From Peromyscus leucopus (taxonomy: Eukaryota; Chordata; Mammalia; Rodentia; Cricetidae): a DNA stretch of 64,000 bases. The stretch spans positions 122,640,971 through 122,704,970 of the forward strand of contig NC_051083.1 of the NCBI RefSeq assembly GCF_004664715.2, given 5' to 3'. The translations under genes and the position numbers were made by a program. Shown here piece by piece: positions 1-11,724 of the stretch. Within the stretch, counting starts at the first letter, position 1, and every line of letters starts with the position of its first letter. The notes under the pieces were generated by a model, which saw nothing but the letters and a program-made list of their open reading frames with translations, searched no databases and was not told the DNA's origin.

Positions 1-252
1 CCTGAAAGGCTGTTCTTAAAAAAGAACTTACTAGTTTATAATGCATTATTTAAACCTGGACGAGAGAGATAAGTGTGTCATAAATTTTTAAGTAAATGGC
101 AGAGCTGAGAGCTCAGTTAAGATACACCCAAAGCCCAGACTTATAGATCACAATGAAAAATGTTTGTTCTCCCTTCCTCCTCTCAGAAATTTACAGGGTG
201 ATTCTAAAAGTAATATGGGGAATATGTATCTAAGACAGCCCAAACAATTTTT
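1..252. other. No recognised feature
   Basis: AT-rich intronic sequence with no clear repeat or coding signal. Confidence 0.4.
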
Positions 253-333
253 TGTATGGTACTGAACCCAAAAACCTCATATATGCTAGGTAAGGACTCT
301 ACTAGTAAGTATACTCCAGTCCCACTCAAACAA
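253..333 (-). repeat. ID/B4-type SINE relic
   Basis: Reverse complement of an ID-like tRNA-derived body: ACTGAACCC, then ATGCTAGGTAAGGACTCTAC, then a CCAGTCCC end. Heavily diverged. Confidence 0.55.
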
Positions 334-384
334 TTACAAAAAAGAAAAGTTGAACTACTCATATCAATTGATTAAAAATATTTA

Positions 385-780
385 TATATTCAAAGCAATG
401 TGGTATTAGTAAGACAACAAATATATAGCTCAATGAAAAGACTAGTGTCTAGAAATTGATACATACATCGGACAGTTTCTTCTTCATAAAAATGTCAGTT
501 AATACAACAGACAAAAGGTAGTATTCCTGGACAACTGAACAAAACAAAACCCTTTAAAAAAAAAAAGAAACAAAAACCTTACCCATGCATAAAAATCAAC
601 TTGAAGGACAATGCACTGAAATATGGACACAAGAGCTATAAAATTTATGCAAAGAATCTAAATATTTATGAACTTGGGTTGGGGAAATATTTCTTAATAC
701 AGAAATTCATGAACCTTAAAATAAAAAACTAAAAAAAAAATAGAAAGCAATCAAATTATAAAACTTCTACTTCTTGAAAA
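385..780 (+). repeat. Old L1 ORF2 3' relic
   Basis: AAAGCAATGTGGTATTAG and the following blocks (ATAGCTCAATG, TAGAAATTGATACATAC, GGACAACTGA) match the conserved C-terminal part of mammalian L1 ORF2, with many indels. Confidence 0.65.
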
Positions 781-786
781 AAATTA

Positions 787-895
787 TTGGGGTTGGGGAT
801 TTAGCTGAAGTGGTAGAGCTCTTGCCTAGCAAGTGCAAGGCCCTGGTTTTGGTCCTCAGCTCTGAAAAAAGAAAAAAAAAAAAGAAAAGAAAATT
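787..895 (+). repeat. ID SINE
   Basis: GGGGTTGGGGATTTAGCT through GCAAGTGCAAGGCCCTGG and an A-rich tail, flanked by AAAATTATT on both sides (target duplication). Confidence 0.9.
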
Positions 896-914
896 ATTAT
901 TAAAATAAAAAGGG

Positions 915-1080
915 AAGATCTAGCAAGATGGTTCAATAGGTAATGGCAGCATGACTACCTGAATTTGATCCCTGGAACCTATCTATATACATAAATAACA
1001 TAAAATAAGTAAATAAATAATGTAACAAATAAAGTAAAGTAATAAAAATAATAAGCCACAAACTAGGAAAAAGAAAAAAA
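915..1080 (+). repeat. B2/B3-like SINE relic
   Basis: AGCAAGATGGTTCAATAGGT and TGATCCCTGGAACC, then a long A/TAAATA-rich tail. Confidence 0.6.
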
Positions 1081-1149
1081 ATACTTGATAAATAGACAAG
1101 TATATCTAAAAACCTCAAACTGTATGATTAAAAATATGCACAGGTAAAA

Positions 1150-1345
1150 TGAATGCTAACAAAGAGTTGCTCAAAATGACCCAGGTAAAGGTACCTGCCA
1201 TCAAGCTTGACTGCCCTAGTTCCATCCAAGAACCCATATGTGGGGGTGGGATCAAGTCCCACATGTGATCCTCTGACTTATACAAGTGTGCACATGCAAA
1301 CACACATAAATAACATAAAATGTAATAAAATATTAGTAATTGCGG
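1150..1345 (+). repeat. tRNA-derived SINE relic (B2/B3/B4 group)
   Basis: TGACCCAGGTAAAGGTACC, GCCATCAAGCTTGACTGCC, CCAAGAACCCATATG and a CACACATAAATAACATAAAA tail. Confidence 0.65.
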
Positions 1346-1399
1346 AAAATGCAGAATAAAATTAAATAAATCACTTTGCACCTATAAAAATTTCTTGGC

Positions 1400-1612
1400 A
1401 GAGCTAGAGAGATGGCTCAGTGGTTCAGAGCACTGGCTGCTCTTCTAGAGGATCTGTCTGGATTTAGTTCCTAGCAGCTATAGTAAGATCATAACATCTA
1501 AACTCAGTCCCAGGGGATCCAATGGCCTTTACGCAGGCATCACCAAGCATGCTGATAGTATACACACATACAGGCAGGCAAAACACTCAGGAACAAGCAT
1601 CCAGATAGTTAA
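1400..1612 (+). repeat. B2/B3 SINE
   Basis: AGAGATGGCTCAGTGGTTCA, GGCTGCTCTTCTAGAGGATC, CCAGGGGATCCAATGGCC and CAGGCAGGCAAAACACTCA follow the B2/B3 consensus order. Confidence 0.8.
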
Positions 1613-1639
1613 ATCATGTCCTATTTGTGTTTGAATTTT

Positions 1640-2475
1640 TACCTGTTCCTCATTTGGGAGTTAATCCCGAGGACTTTTACCTAATCATGTGTGGCAGGTG
1701 GACGTCACACACGTGCCTTCCTTTGGAAAATTACAATATGTTCATGTGTCTATTGATACATATTCTTCTCTAGTTTTTGCTTCTGCCATTCAGGAGAAAA
1801 GGTTAAGGATGTAAAGAATCATTGTCTTCATGCTTTTGCTTACATGAGAGTGCAAAATTCATAAAGACTGATAATGGTCCTGCTACAGCAGTACGGGACT
1901 TTCAAAATTCTGCCAAGACTTTTCTATTGTTAATAAGACTGGTATTTTCCTATATAATCCTCAAGGGCAGGCTACAGTAGACACTGCCATCGTACCTTAA
2001 AAACTTATATTGCTAAAGTAAAAGGGGGGAGCTAGGGCTCATCTCTCTTCTCCACATTCTATTCTTTCCTTGTTTTATATATTTTAAATTTTTTATTGGT
2101 GAATTCTGCTGGAGTATCCGCTGCAGATAAGCACTGGAGAGCTCCTGTTGCAAATCATCCTCTGGTGCTATGGAAGGATCTTTCTACTGGCACTTGGAGG
2201 AGACCCGATCTGGTGTTGGTGTGGGCCCGGGGATCTGTTTGTGTCTTTCCGCAGGACAATGAACTTCTTCTTTGGGTTCCTGAACGCTGTGTGTGCCCTG
2301 TGGCAGCTGCTGAATCCAACATGGCAGAGACCTATTGGGGCCTTTGTAAAAAACTCTCCCTTCTGATGCCAATGGGGATTGAAAGCCCAATATGGCAAGC
2401 CTTGGCAAACATTATTGTAAGCCTAGGAACTGTAGCCATGTGGCTGGATTCTTCAGAAGGTAATGTATGGTAACA
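1640..2475 (+). pseudogene. ERVK-type pol relic: integrase core and C-terminal domain
   Basis: Shifting frames read NPRGL, WQVDVTH (first catalytic Asp), KTDNGP (second catalytic Asp), then YNPQGQATVD, where the usual catalytic Glu appears as Asp. From 2114 a single frame reads SAADKHW and later VLVWARGSVCVF and WVPERCV, the DNA-binding C-terminal domain of betaretrovirus-like integrases. The zinc-binding N-terminus is missing, and frameshifts and stops separate the blocks. It is an old, inactive proviral fragment in plus orientation, antisense to Atp11c. Confidence 0.85.
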
Positions 2476-3510
2476 TTTTTCAAAAATGTTGAGAATGTGT
2501 CACACCTTGGAGATTAAGGATAACTCTGAAGGTCAATGACTCTATTTGTTAACAGTAGCATGCAGCTAACTTTTTTCATATTTTGCAACCCTCTTCAAGC
2601 TGGTGAGTACCTACTTTTCATGAATGGCTCTGTGCAACATTTATTGGCCTCATGAAAATTCATCTAGCCTTTTTGAAGATACCTTAAAATTTGTGAGCCT
2701 GAATGTAGCCATTATTGAGACATTAGTTCTGCTCCTTGTTTGCTGTTTTTTTGTTTTTGTTTTCTTTATGGTTCTCAGTTGTTCTTTTGCAGACCTGCCA
2801 GCCTAAGTAGTGCTGGGATCAAGAAAAATGGGCCTTGGTGGTTCGTGTTCCTGGAGCTGCGTCCATGCAAGTGTACCGTGGCAGTTAGACACAGATGATG
2901 CTCACACACTCCAGAAGAGACTCTGACATCATTGTTGCTATTGTTGCTGTCATAGCAGTGGTGGCCACTAATGCTACTGTTTCTGGGATTGCTATTTCAT
3001 AATTGGTTACTACAGCTAGCACAATGGAGACCTGGCAGCAAAAGTAGCTACCACAGTTAGTTAATCTTCATCTTATTGGGCATGATAAATTTAATTCCAC
3101 TATTATACATTTGAATTGGCTTTGTAAGTTGCAAAATTTAAAACTCAAGTTCCATTTGCTTTTGTGATACCATCTTATGAGGACTCCAATTTGTATAAGT
3201 CTCGAAGGAAGGGAATGGCTCAGTTGCCTTTAGCCTCCTGGTTATGGGTGGGTTAGGACTTCTGTTGGTCTTTTCTGTGTCGCACAGATTGGCAAGCCCA
3301 GCGCCACTTTGAGATCTTTGGCAACAGTTTACTCTACAGCTCATGTGGTTGAGTCTGTATGATAATGTGTATTCAGAGACAGGTAATGCTTGGGGGGCGA
3401 TCATCAACCTAAGACAGAGCACTTGTGTGGCCTGGGCAGGTGTCTCCATGACGGGTAAGGTGACCTGCTGACGTCCCATGCAAACTAAGTCAGAAGCTCA
3501 TTTTTTAGTA
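2250..3510 (+). pseudogene. Eroded ERVK env relic
   Basis: This stretch lies between integrase and the polypurine tract, where env is expected. Around 2930-3000 a frame reads an alternating hydrophobic stretch (IVAIVAVIAVVATNATVSG) followed by a segment with NSTIIHLNWL, resembling a fusion peptide and the heptad region of a transmembrane subunit. Most of the surface subunit is gone and there are many stops. Only the position and the TM-like segment support the call. Confidence 0.55.
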
Positions 3511-3521
3511 AAAAGGGGACC
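3509..3521 (+). other. Polypurine tract of ERVK relic
   Basis: AAAAAGGGGACC directly precedes the TG that starts the LTR at 3522, in the correct position for plus-strand priming. Confidence 0.7.
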
Positions 3522-3892
3522 TGTAGGGCCCTGGTCTCCTCCATATCGAGTAAAGCCGTTGCCTGCTTGCCGACCTTGACCAGATGTCCTCCCTATGATA
3601 ATTACCTGCCGGAATCCACCCTTCTGAATGCTTAAGGGAAGTTCCTTGTTTGTGTATCCTGCATATTGGGTGTTAACAGCTTAGATGCAAGAATGTTTGG
3701 TAGCGAACTTCTGCCCTCCGGGGATCCTCCATTGTGCTGTAAGCCTGTATTTAAGGTTTCCTCCCTCTTTCAATAAACGGCATTCAGCATTCTGCTGAGG
3801 CGAATGACCCGCTGTCTCTGTCTCTTATTTTTTAATCCACAGCCCCTCGCTCGGACATGGTGAACGGTATTGGTAACGTGGGCGTTACCGCA
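3522..3892 (+). mobile_element. ERVK-type LTR
   Basis: The LTR starts TGTAGGGCC right after a polypurine tract and ends near CCGCA, just before a primer-site-like sequence. AATAAA lies at 3771-3776, following a promoter-like TATTTAAGG. It sits between an integrase/env relic on its left and a leader/gag start on its right, so it works both as the 3' LTR of one proviral half and the 5' LTR of another. Confidence 0.75.
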
Positions 3893-3897
3893 ATAAA

Positions 3898-3916
3898 TGG
3901 AGGTTCCAATCGAGAT
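3898..3916 (+). other. Primer binding site, tRNA-Gln-like
   Basis: TGGAGGTTCCAATCGAGAT follows the LTR. It matches the complement of the tRNA-Gln 3' end (TGGAGGTTCCACCGAGA) with a one-to-two base difference. Confidence 0.6.
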
Positions 3917-3990
3917 CCGAGCTGAACGAACACTCTTGGAAGGCTGGCCAGCATTTTAAAGAAAAAAGAAAAAGGTAAGAGTGAATTGAA

Positions 3991-4450
3991 ATGGGTGCAG
4001 CTAGATCACAGTCAGTTAATTGGACTGTTGAAGCAGGAAGGCACAGAAGTTAAGAAAGGGTAAGACAGCTGAAGATTTTAAATAAAAAAGGAAATCTTCC
4101 AATAGAGAAGAGGGAAGGAAAGGAAATTTCCCGTTAGAAAGGGAGAAAAAATTTTAATCAAGAGAAAAGGATTTCCCAGTAAAAAGGGAAAAAAGTTTTG
4201 AAACTAGGCCTAAAGATTGGGGCCCTGTAGAGGAAGGATGAACAAAAGAGAGAAGCCTCTTCCCAGTGGTAATGGAGGAAGAAAAGACTTTCCAATTGTA
4301 GAGTTTTCAGGGTAGCTAAAACTCTGAGCTCTTTTTTCCTGCCAGTGCAGAGCAGCAGCATCTGAATTACAAAGAATCGGCAGGTAGGCCTCATTGCTGC
4401 TGGCTGAACAGAAAGCAAGCCCAAGGTTATAAGTTTGGCTGTCTGTTTGC
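3991..4450 (+). pseudogene. ERV gag 5' remnant
   Basis: After a leader containing a possible donor (AAAG|GTAAGA at 3971-3980), an ATG at 3991 opens MGAARSQSVNW, a myristoylation-type start, then shifts frame to LLKQEGTEVKK, which looks like betaretroviral matrix. Coding similarity fades within about 120 bp, and the rest, up to about 4.45 kb, is purine-rich and degenerate. Confidence 0.55.
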
Positions 4451-4554
4451 TTATTTTGATTCTGTGTTTCTTATTTAATAAGATGGTTGGTTACACCTAC
4501 ACACACATAAAATAAAAATTAAAAAAAAATAGAAATACCAATAAATTCTTAAAG

Positions 4555-5350
4555 ACAGACAATAAAAGGACATGGAGCAACTAGAACCTTACATATCATT
4601 ATTAAGCATCAAAAAGGTTATGGACACTTTGAGAACAGTTTGGTAAATTTCATCAAGTTAAACCCATGCATTCAAAAAAAAAAAACTCAGCCATATAAAA
4701 CTATACTTTCTAAGTTTTCACCTAAGAACAAGGTGAAAAAAAAAACCTAAGCATGGATATTTAAGCATCTTCATGCATATCACTAAACATGAAATACTCC
4801 AAATGTACATCACCTGGGGAAATAGATCAATGGTAATACAACCACATAGGGAAAAGTCTACTAGCTAATGAAAGAGATTAAACTGATAAATAGGACAAGC
4901 ATGATTCTCAGAAGCATTGCACTAACGCTAGACTCAAAAGTTATATTTTAATTCCAATTTATGAAACTCCAGAAATGAAAAATAATGACACAAATCAAAT
5001 TAGTAATTGTCTATTCAGTATGAATATTATCAAGAAAACAGGACAAATGCTGACAAGCAAGGATATATGAATAGGAGCAGAACTTTTTATGTACTGATGG
5101 TAGGAATGAAACTCATTTTATGCACTATTCTAAAAGATTTAAAATCAGATTTAAAAAACTAGTAGGGCTTGGCATATAGGAAGGGAACTAACTATAAAGG
5201 AGCACAATGATACAAATTTTTATTATTTTATCTCAGCTGTTTACAAATTAGGATTTTGCCCAAACTCATACATATACATACAACTGCATATAGCTAAAAT
5301 ATTTCTCCACATGTAACTATATATATCAATAATCCTGAAAAAATGAGTAT
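4555..5350 (+). repeat. Old L1 (L1M-type) 3' relic
   Basis: GGACACTTTGAGAACAGTTTGG, CCAAATGTACATCACCTGGG, TTCTCAGAAGCATTGCACTAA and AACTATAAAGGAGCACA follow the order of a mammalian L1 3' end (end of ORF2 and 3' UTR) with heavy divergence. A short B2-like tail lies just before it at 4497-4540. Confidence 0.65.
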
Positions 5351-6035
5351 GACTTCAGAGGTATCTGTAACCAATCAGAACTAAAAATGTTGATTTCTGA
5401 TCATGAATTTAAGAACCAAGGATAAGATATGGACAGCAAACAGATCTCTGATTACTAATTGATAAGATTATGCAAAATGGATCTCTGGTTAAGATGTCAA
5501 TATATACATAATTTAAAATTCAAACACACTCACTTAGTATGTAATTCAAAATAGGCCAACTGAAGATAATAAATAGCCACTGTCTTTAGCAATTGCTTGA
5601 GCTTACTATATTACTCATTCAAAGCCATGCCCAAAGATACAGGAATCTATTCAAGCACTAATTCCCCTTACTTTATAAGTGTTCTGATTTAGAAGGCAAG
5701 GGGCAAACATTTTTGTTCTGCGTAATTTCTTTCTTTTGATTGACATTCTGCAGAGCCCCAGCAGACATTTACTTACCTTGTCAATAGATGCTATAATTAT
5801 GGGAAAAGGTGAACAGCTGTCCAAAATTCCTGATAGCCTTTCTGGCTATCAAGGTATTCAGTGACTGTTACAGGCAGGTGTGTAGCCATGGGCAAGGCAG
5901 TGTATATGATCATGGGTTTGCAGATTGCTGTGGCAAATTAGTAGTCTTTTAACTAGTGCTCTCTGAGGCCCCAAAGAAGTCTAAACTAAAAAATACACTA
6001 TTGAATATTATATTCATTATTCATCAATAATTCTT
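5351..6035. other. No recognised feature
   Basis: AT-rich intron sequence; I see no repeat or coding signal that I can support. Confidence 0.4.
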
Positions 6036-6039
6036 CACT

Positions 6040-6200
6040 GCTTCACTATGAGTCAGGCTCTACGGTAAAGGTGAAGGCATAGTGATACAGATTTAGAGTC
6101 ATCTGCAATCTTCTGGAAGGTAATGGAGGGAGGTGTAATTATGTGAGTATCAGGCAAGAGGCCAGATACTTAACACAACAAGAAAGCGTATAGCTGTGAT
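6040..6200 (+). repeat. L2 relic
   Basis: GAGTCAGGCTCTACGGTAAAGG then AAGGCATAGTGATACAGA resemble the L2 'ccaggcactgttctaggc..gggatacagca' block. Confidence 0.5.
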
Positions 6201-7040
6201 TTAATTCCTTGTGCATACCATTTTCCATTATGGTTTCAGTACCCCAGAGTTCACTAGACAGACAAGTGTGACAGCCACTCTAGGCAGCACTAGAAATGTA
6301 GGTAAAGAATAGAATAGCGAAAAAACTGCATAAAGTTTGGATTACTGACAGGACTTTAGATGGATGGAGCGCATCAGGTGCTTAGAGGTAAACCAAGAGT
6401 AGTACTAGGAAAAAATCCAAATAGGCAAATGTACATAATTAGAAAAGACAAGGCAGCAAGAAATAGAGGCACAGAAAGGTAAGAGGCATGCATGAAGACA
6501 ATGAGCAAGGAGAACACAGACAGAACTTAATGGAAGACAGTCAAATTAGTTGGTGGGCATCAACAGTATGAAGACTGAACAATGGAAAGTCCAATCACAG
6601 CATGGTCTATGTAGAACTCAAGTTCCAAGAGAACTGGCTGAAACAAAGCATATTTTTTACCCTTTTAAGAATAGATATGATAGTTTTCTACAGATAGGAC
6701 TTTACAAGGCTGGATCAAACCAAGGCCTAGTTACCAGCATAAAAATACAAAGCTAGTCATAACAACAATGAAGAAGTCAAGAGCTGTCTTAGCAAAACAC
6801 ACTAAGTCAGAATGAGACTGGAGAAATATTAAACTGCTAAGCTTAGCAGCCTCATGTTCCCAAAATACTTTCCAACTTAGGACAAGACAGAGACCAAAGC
6901 CTTGTTCAAAGCTGACCTGCTTAGCTCTGTCCATGGTAAAGCTGTGTAAAGACAGAAATAAACATGCCATCACAGTCCTTACAACATTGACAGTATGAAC
7001 CAATCCCATAGAGTTGCTAAGAAATAATGGAAGACAGAAT
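6201..7040. other. No recognised feature
   Basis: Possibly further L2-derived DNA, but nothing is clear enough to call. A 105-codon minus frame at 6731-7048 shows no family resemblance. Confidence 0.35.
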
Positions 7041-7180
7041 GTAGCCACGTGTGGTGGCTCACATCTGTAATTAATCCAGTATTCTTTGAGGCTGAAGTAG
7101 GAGGCTCAACATGAGTTCCAGGTCAGCCTGAGCAACACAGTGAAACTCTGCCTTAAAACAACAAGCAAACAAAATCCCAA
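7041..7180 (+). repeat. B1 SINE (old)
   Basis: GCCACGTGTGGTGGCTCACA, AGGCTGAAGTAGGAGGCTCA, GAGTTCCAGGTCAGCCTGAG, then an A/C-rich tail leading into a G-rich simple tract at 7190-7235. Confidence 0.8.
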
Positions 7181-7249
7181 CCAAACAAGCAAATGGGGGA
7201 GGGGGAGGGGAGGGAAGGAGAGGAGAGGTCATATGAGAAGAATAGAAGA

Positions 7250-8880
7250 AAAAGAATGAAGTCCAGGATCTCAATACATGTTTTCTATTTACTACTACTT
7301 CACTAATCTAGAATACTTATCATAAAAAACTTCTACAGCCCACAGTATTACCCCCAAATTCATTCCTTTTTGTATTTATAGCTCATATTAAAAATATTAA
7401 TTCCTCATCAGGTCACTGGTCCAGACTATGCTCCAACTATATACAAACTGTCTTGTGGAAAGCCAGATACTTTCAACAATTTTGCTTTATGTATCTCATT
7501 ATGAATATAACATGAAATTAGGATAATAGGACTATTTTGCTAAAATGGACATTTTGCTACTTTAGTTCCCATTCTGAACTACAAACTTACACAATTTTAA
7601 AAGGTTTGAACAATACTCAGTCCTAGTGTATTCTTACTGTGCACAGGAAAATCTAAATACCATTGAAGAGATAAACTACAAAAAATATTACACAATAAAC
7701 TAGCAACAGACCCAGCAAAGAAACCCAGATGGCCTCTGTTCCTTTCATGTTTTCAGTGTTGCTAAATCTGGTAGGGATGCCTATCAATAGGAAACAAAAT
7801 CCAGTTAAACACATTCACTTGTAATTCTTAACTCTTCCCACTGAGCTCATGTATAGCTCAATGGAAAATATTCTCTTTCTATCCTCACAGACAGTCCTTC
7901 ATACTTGGCAGAACTGAAATCTAATGGAGGTCACCCAATTTAGATTATCCAACTCCAAAGCAAGAGAAGGCATCAAGAAACATCATCTGATTATGAGATT
8001 TTGCTGCTGAATAAAATTAATCAAATTCATCCCTCAGGCTCATCTGTGGTGTGACATACTCATTCCTCGATGTTAAAAATCCCGTAAGAAATTTCAACAC
8101 AAGATGTGATTGTGATGTTTACTCTCAGCACTTTTCTGATCTTCATCTGTTACTTTGACTAGTATTTGAGGGAATGTAATACGCAGGAAGTTGCTCAACT
8201 TCTTATTGTTTATAGTCTTTTGTATTTCCAGTATATTAAAGATATGAAGACAGAAATGCTCTTATTTGGGGAAATAATTTATATATAGAATTAACTGAAA
8301 AGAGAGAACATGAAAATCTAATAACTAATAATTCATGAATAATTGAGTTGGTGAAACATGTAAATGTATTTCAATCACTTATTGATATTTTCTTTGCAAT
8401 AAAGAATTTTGTTGAAAATTTCAATATATTTGTAGCAGCTAGACAAATGTGTATTGTACATCAGTTATTTGATCAACTTTTGTTAACTATAATGTATAAG
8501 ATGTTCATTAAATATGACTTATTACCCTAATTAGTAACCACAGACCTTGAAGAAAAAAATAAAATTTACCTAAAAAGCCCACATTTTCTTTACCTTGCAG
8601 TAAATTCTGTTGAGTAAGTAAATAAATCAATTTTTTTTCTCCAGAATCAGAGATAAAAATCATTACAAATTTGTATTCTAAGAAAATGGTAAATTTACAA
8701 GGGAGAAATGTGATACATTATTTCATATAGGTAATGATGGTAAAGTTTATTAGTGACAAGTCACACTGATACTATGCACCATGGATATGATGTGATGAGA
8801 ATGACCCACTTTCTTTCTGTTCTTCCTCTCAGAAAAAGACTACTTGATTACTTGCATGCACAAAATTGGGTCCTGTCAAC
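7250..8880. other. Repeat-poor AT-rich stretch
   Basis: I found no convincing repeat or exon. A 60-codon plus frame at 8348-8530 has low-complexity AT-driven composition and no recognisable domain. Confidence 0.4.
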
Positions 8881-8884
8881 ATTC

Positions 8885-9185
8885 TATCTTGGGTGGTGGA
8901 ACAGTTTGAAAGGCTCCACCTCAACCTACTCTACCCCTGAGGATTTATAAGCAGTGAACAGTTGCTGGGGGGAAGCTTAGAAGGTTCTCCCTTCCCTGAG
9001 GAGCTACTGGCAGTTTATTGTTGCTGGGGGAGGGGAAGATTTTTTTGGTTGGTATAACCAGTGGTAAATTGACCATGCTCCTGTATATAAGCCCTCATTC
9101 ATGCTCACGTAAGCAACTAACTAATTAAACTCTTTGGGTCACTTAATCAAACAAAAGTGCAATGGTACTGATAAAAACAAAAACC
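8885..9185 (+). repeat. Possible rodent L1 3' UTR relic
   Basis: GGCAGTTTATTGTTGCTGGG, TAACCAGTGGTAAATTGACC, CATGCTCCTGTATATAAGCC and ACTAATTAAACTC...GGGTCAC recall a rodent L1-associated 3' block. The family name is uncertain. Confidence 0.4.
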
Positions 9186-9317
9186 TCCCAACAGCTAATC
9201 ATAAAAAAGTAGACAAATTCTAATTATAGTATATTCTACAAAACATCTTACCAGGAATCCTAAAAACTATCAATAACATTAAAATGAGGAAAAACCTGAA
9301 AAACTACTATAATCAAG

Positions 9318-9522
9318 AGAAGTCATGGGGATGGTGAGGTTTCTCAGTGGTTAGGAACCCTGGCTGCTCTTCCAGATGTGGGTTCAATTCCCAGCAACCA
9401 TAACCATCTGTAACTCCAATCTCTAGGGATGTAACTCCCTCTTATGGCTCCTGTGGTGCACAAACATACATGTAGGCAAAACACTCATATACACAAGATA
9501 AATAAATTAAAAAAAAAATGTA
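9318..9522 (+). repeat. B2/B3 SINE
   Basis: GGCTGCTCTTCCAGATGTGG, TTCCCAGCAACCATAACCATC and an A-rich tail after AAGATAAATAAATT. Confidence 0.85.
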
Positions 9523-9539
9523 TAAAAAAGAGAATCCAT

Positions 9540-9682
9540 AGCTAGGCGGTGGTGGTGCATACCTTTAATCTCTGCACTTGGGAGGTGGGGGAATCTCTGA
9601 GTTTGAGGACAGCCTGGTCTACAGAACAAGTTCCAGAACTACCAGGGCTACACAGAGAAATAATATCTCAAAAAAAAATCCA
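9540..9682 (+). repeat. B1 SINE
   Basis: TAGGCGGTGGTGGTGCATAC, GGACAGCCTGGTCTACAGAA, GGGCTACACAGAGAAATA, A tail. Confidence 0.9.
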
Positions 9683-9784
9683 TGGTGGCTAAGTATGATG
9701 TTATCTCAGATAGGATAAAGAAAGGCATATTAGGGACCAAGGAACTTGAATAAATTATGAAGTTTAGTTACTACTAATACATCA

Positions 9785-9945
9785 GTTTTAGGTAGACATG
9801 GTAGTGCATGACAGTAATCCCAGAACATCTGTGAAAGAGGAAGGAAGATTGCTAGATGTCCAAGGCCTGACAGGCTTAATCAGTGAGTTCCTGCCCAGTC
9901 AGAGCTACCCTAATAAGACCTTGTTTGTTTGTTTTTAACTTTTCA
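9785..9945 (+). repeat. B1-related SINE relic
   Basis: GTAGACATGGTAGTGCATGAC, GTGAGTTCCTGCCCAGTCAG, CCTAATAAGACCTTGTTTG. Confidence 0.6.
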
Positions 9946-9957
9946 AATAAAAAAGAG

Positions 9958-10300
9958 ATTGTTCAGTGCATAGAATGCCAGGCAGAAGTTGAATTCAGAT
10001 CCCCCAGATCCTAAATAAATGCTACCTGGTCATGGCAGTTCACCTGTAATACCAGAGCTCAGAAGGTGGAGAAAAAGGTTCCTCAAGCAAGCAGGCTAGC
10101 CACAATAGTCACATCATGGGAGCTCTAGGTTCAACTGAGAGACCCCCAACTCTGCAACTGAGTAAAACTGTTGACATCAACCTCAGACTTCTACACAAAT
10201 GTGTACACATGTGCATGTTCACAAGTGTGCACGCATGCATATACACACACAAAGCACATACACCATACACACATAAAAACTTGTTAAAAAACCAAAAACA
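9958..10300 (+). repeat. B4 SINE (ID/B1 composite type)
   Basis: A tRNA-like left part (AGTGCATAGAATGCCAGGCA) is followed by a B1-like part (CATGGCAGTTCACCTGTAAT) and a tail with CATGTGCATGTTCACAAG and CA-rich repeats. Confidence 0.65.
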
Positions 10301-10369
10301 ATTTAATACTGGCTCATTAATTGCAAAACATGTACGTTAATCTAGCAAAATGTTAATAACAAGGGAAAC

Positions 10370-11145
10370 TAGGTGTGGTATATATATTGAAAACTATAAC
10401 ACCTTTACAAATTTACAATTATATAAAGTGTACCAATAAAAATTAAAACAAAATTTAAATATTAGTACTAGATTCTTCCATATAATAAACATATACAATT
10501 AGATACTGGCCAGCAACACTGACAAAGTATTTAAAATGTAAATATTCTCTACCTACCTACCTTTTGTAGTATTTTTTCTCAAATTCAAAAGTCTAAGACC
10601 TCATGAGTTACAACAAATTAATAAATTTATGCAGTAAAAATTCCTATTTTTATCTATTTCCTTTATTATGACAGATATACTAGTTTCCATTGTTTGAAAT
10701 GTATCTAAACACAGTGAGGTTTATTACTCCCTATTTAATGAATTAAACAGGAATCTAAAATTACTAATAAAAAATAAATGGTACCTTCAATGAAAAGTTA
10801 ATTGCTTACTTCCTGTAAGCTTTTTCTTCCAGAACAGTCTTTCTGGAAGCACTTTAAGTGAACATTAGGAACCAAAGCATGAATTATGGATAGGGTGAAC
10901 AGGAAGGAAGAGAGGATGGACTGACAGAGACAGTTCCTATGGAACATTGACCCTGGTCAACAGTCTTTAAGCAAATATGAATCCCACCCCCCTTTATTCT
11001 TTGATCCATGTAAATCTGATAATTACTATGAGTGAACCTTCTTTATAGTACGTGCCATATATTATTGCTTTGTTTATAACAGCCTCAAGTTTATGTGAAG
11101 GGATATTTTTTCAAAACCTGCTAACCTGGTTAATATATCAAATGC
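10370..11145. other. No recognised feature
   Basis: AT-rich unique-looking intron sequence. Confidence 0.4.
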
Positions 11146-11149
11146 TATC

Positions 11150-11312
11150 CCAGAAGTGGTGGTGCACTCCTTTAATCCCAGCCCTTGGGAGGGAGAGACA
11201 GGTGGATCTCTGAGTCAGAGGCTAGCCTGGTCTACAAATGAGTTCCAGGACAGCCAGGGCTACACAGAGAAACCCTAGCTGAAAAGCTTTAAAAAAACAC
11301 AAAAAAAACATA
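11150..11312 (+). repeat. B1 SINE
   Basis: AGAAGTGGTGGTGCACTCCT, GAGGCTAGCCTGGTCTACAA, CCAGGGCTACACAGAGAAAC. Confidence 0.9.
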
Positions 11313-11724
11313 TATATTGCAAAATGCACAATTTCAGGTTGGAAGTATCTCTCTCCTCCCACCAAAGGCATTAATTAGCAAAACAAGCAAAACTTTCGTG
11401 AAGCATCTATTAAAAAAAAAAAAAAACAGCAGAAAGGCACAAACATTAAAATCATTTTAGTGAGTTCTTCTCAATCAAAAAGACTCTATGTTACAAATCT
11501 ACCCAAATCTTTTCACAGAATCATACTTGCCAGTCAACTCAATTCTAGTAACACAGGCAAACAGAAAATGCTTGGAAGGTGATGAGATAACAATCAATGT
11601 GGACAACTGCCAGTAACAAGTACAAATGCAAAACTACATAAACTTCCCACATAAGAGCCCCAGAATAGTCACTAAAATATCAATTTCCATTTCAAAACTA
11701 TTCATCATCAGAGCAAGCTTCACA

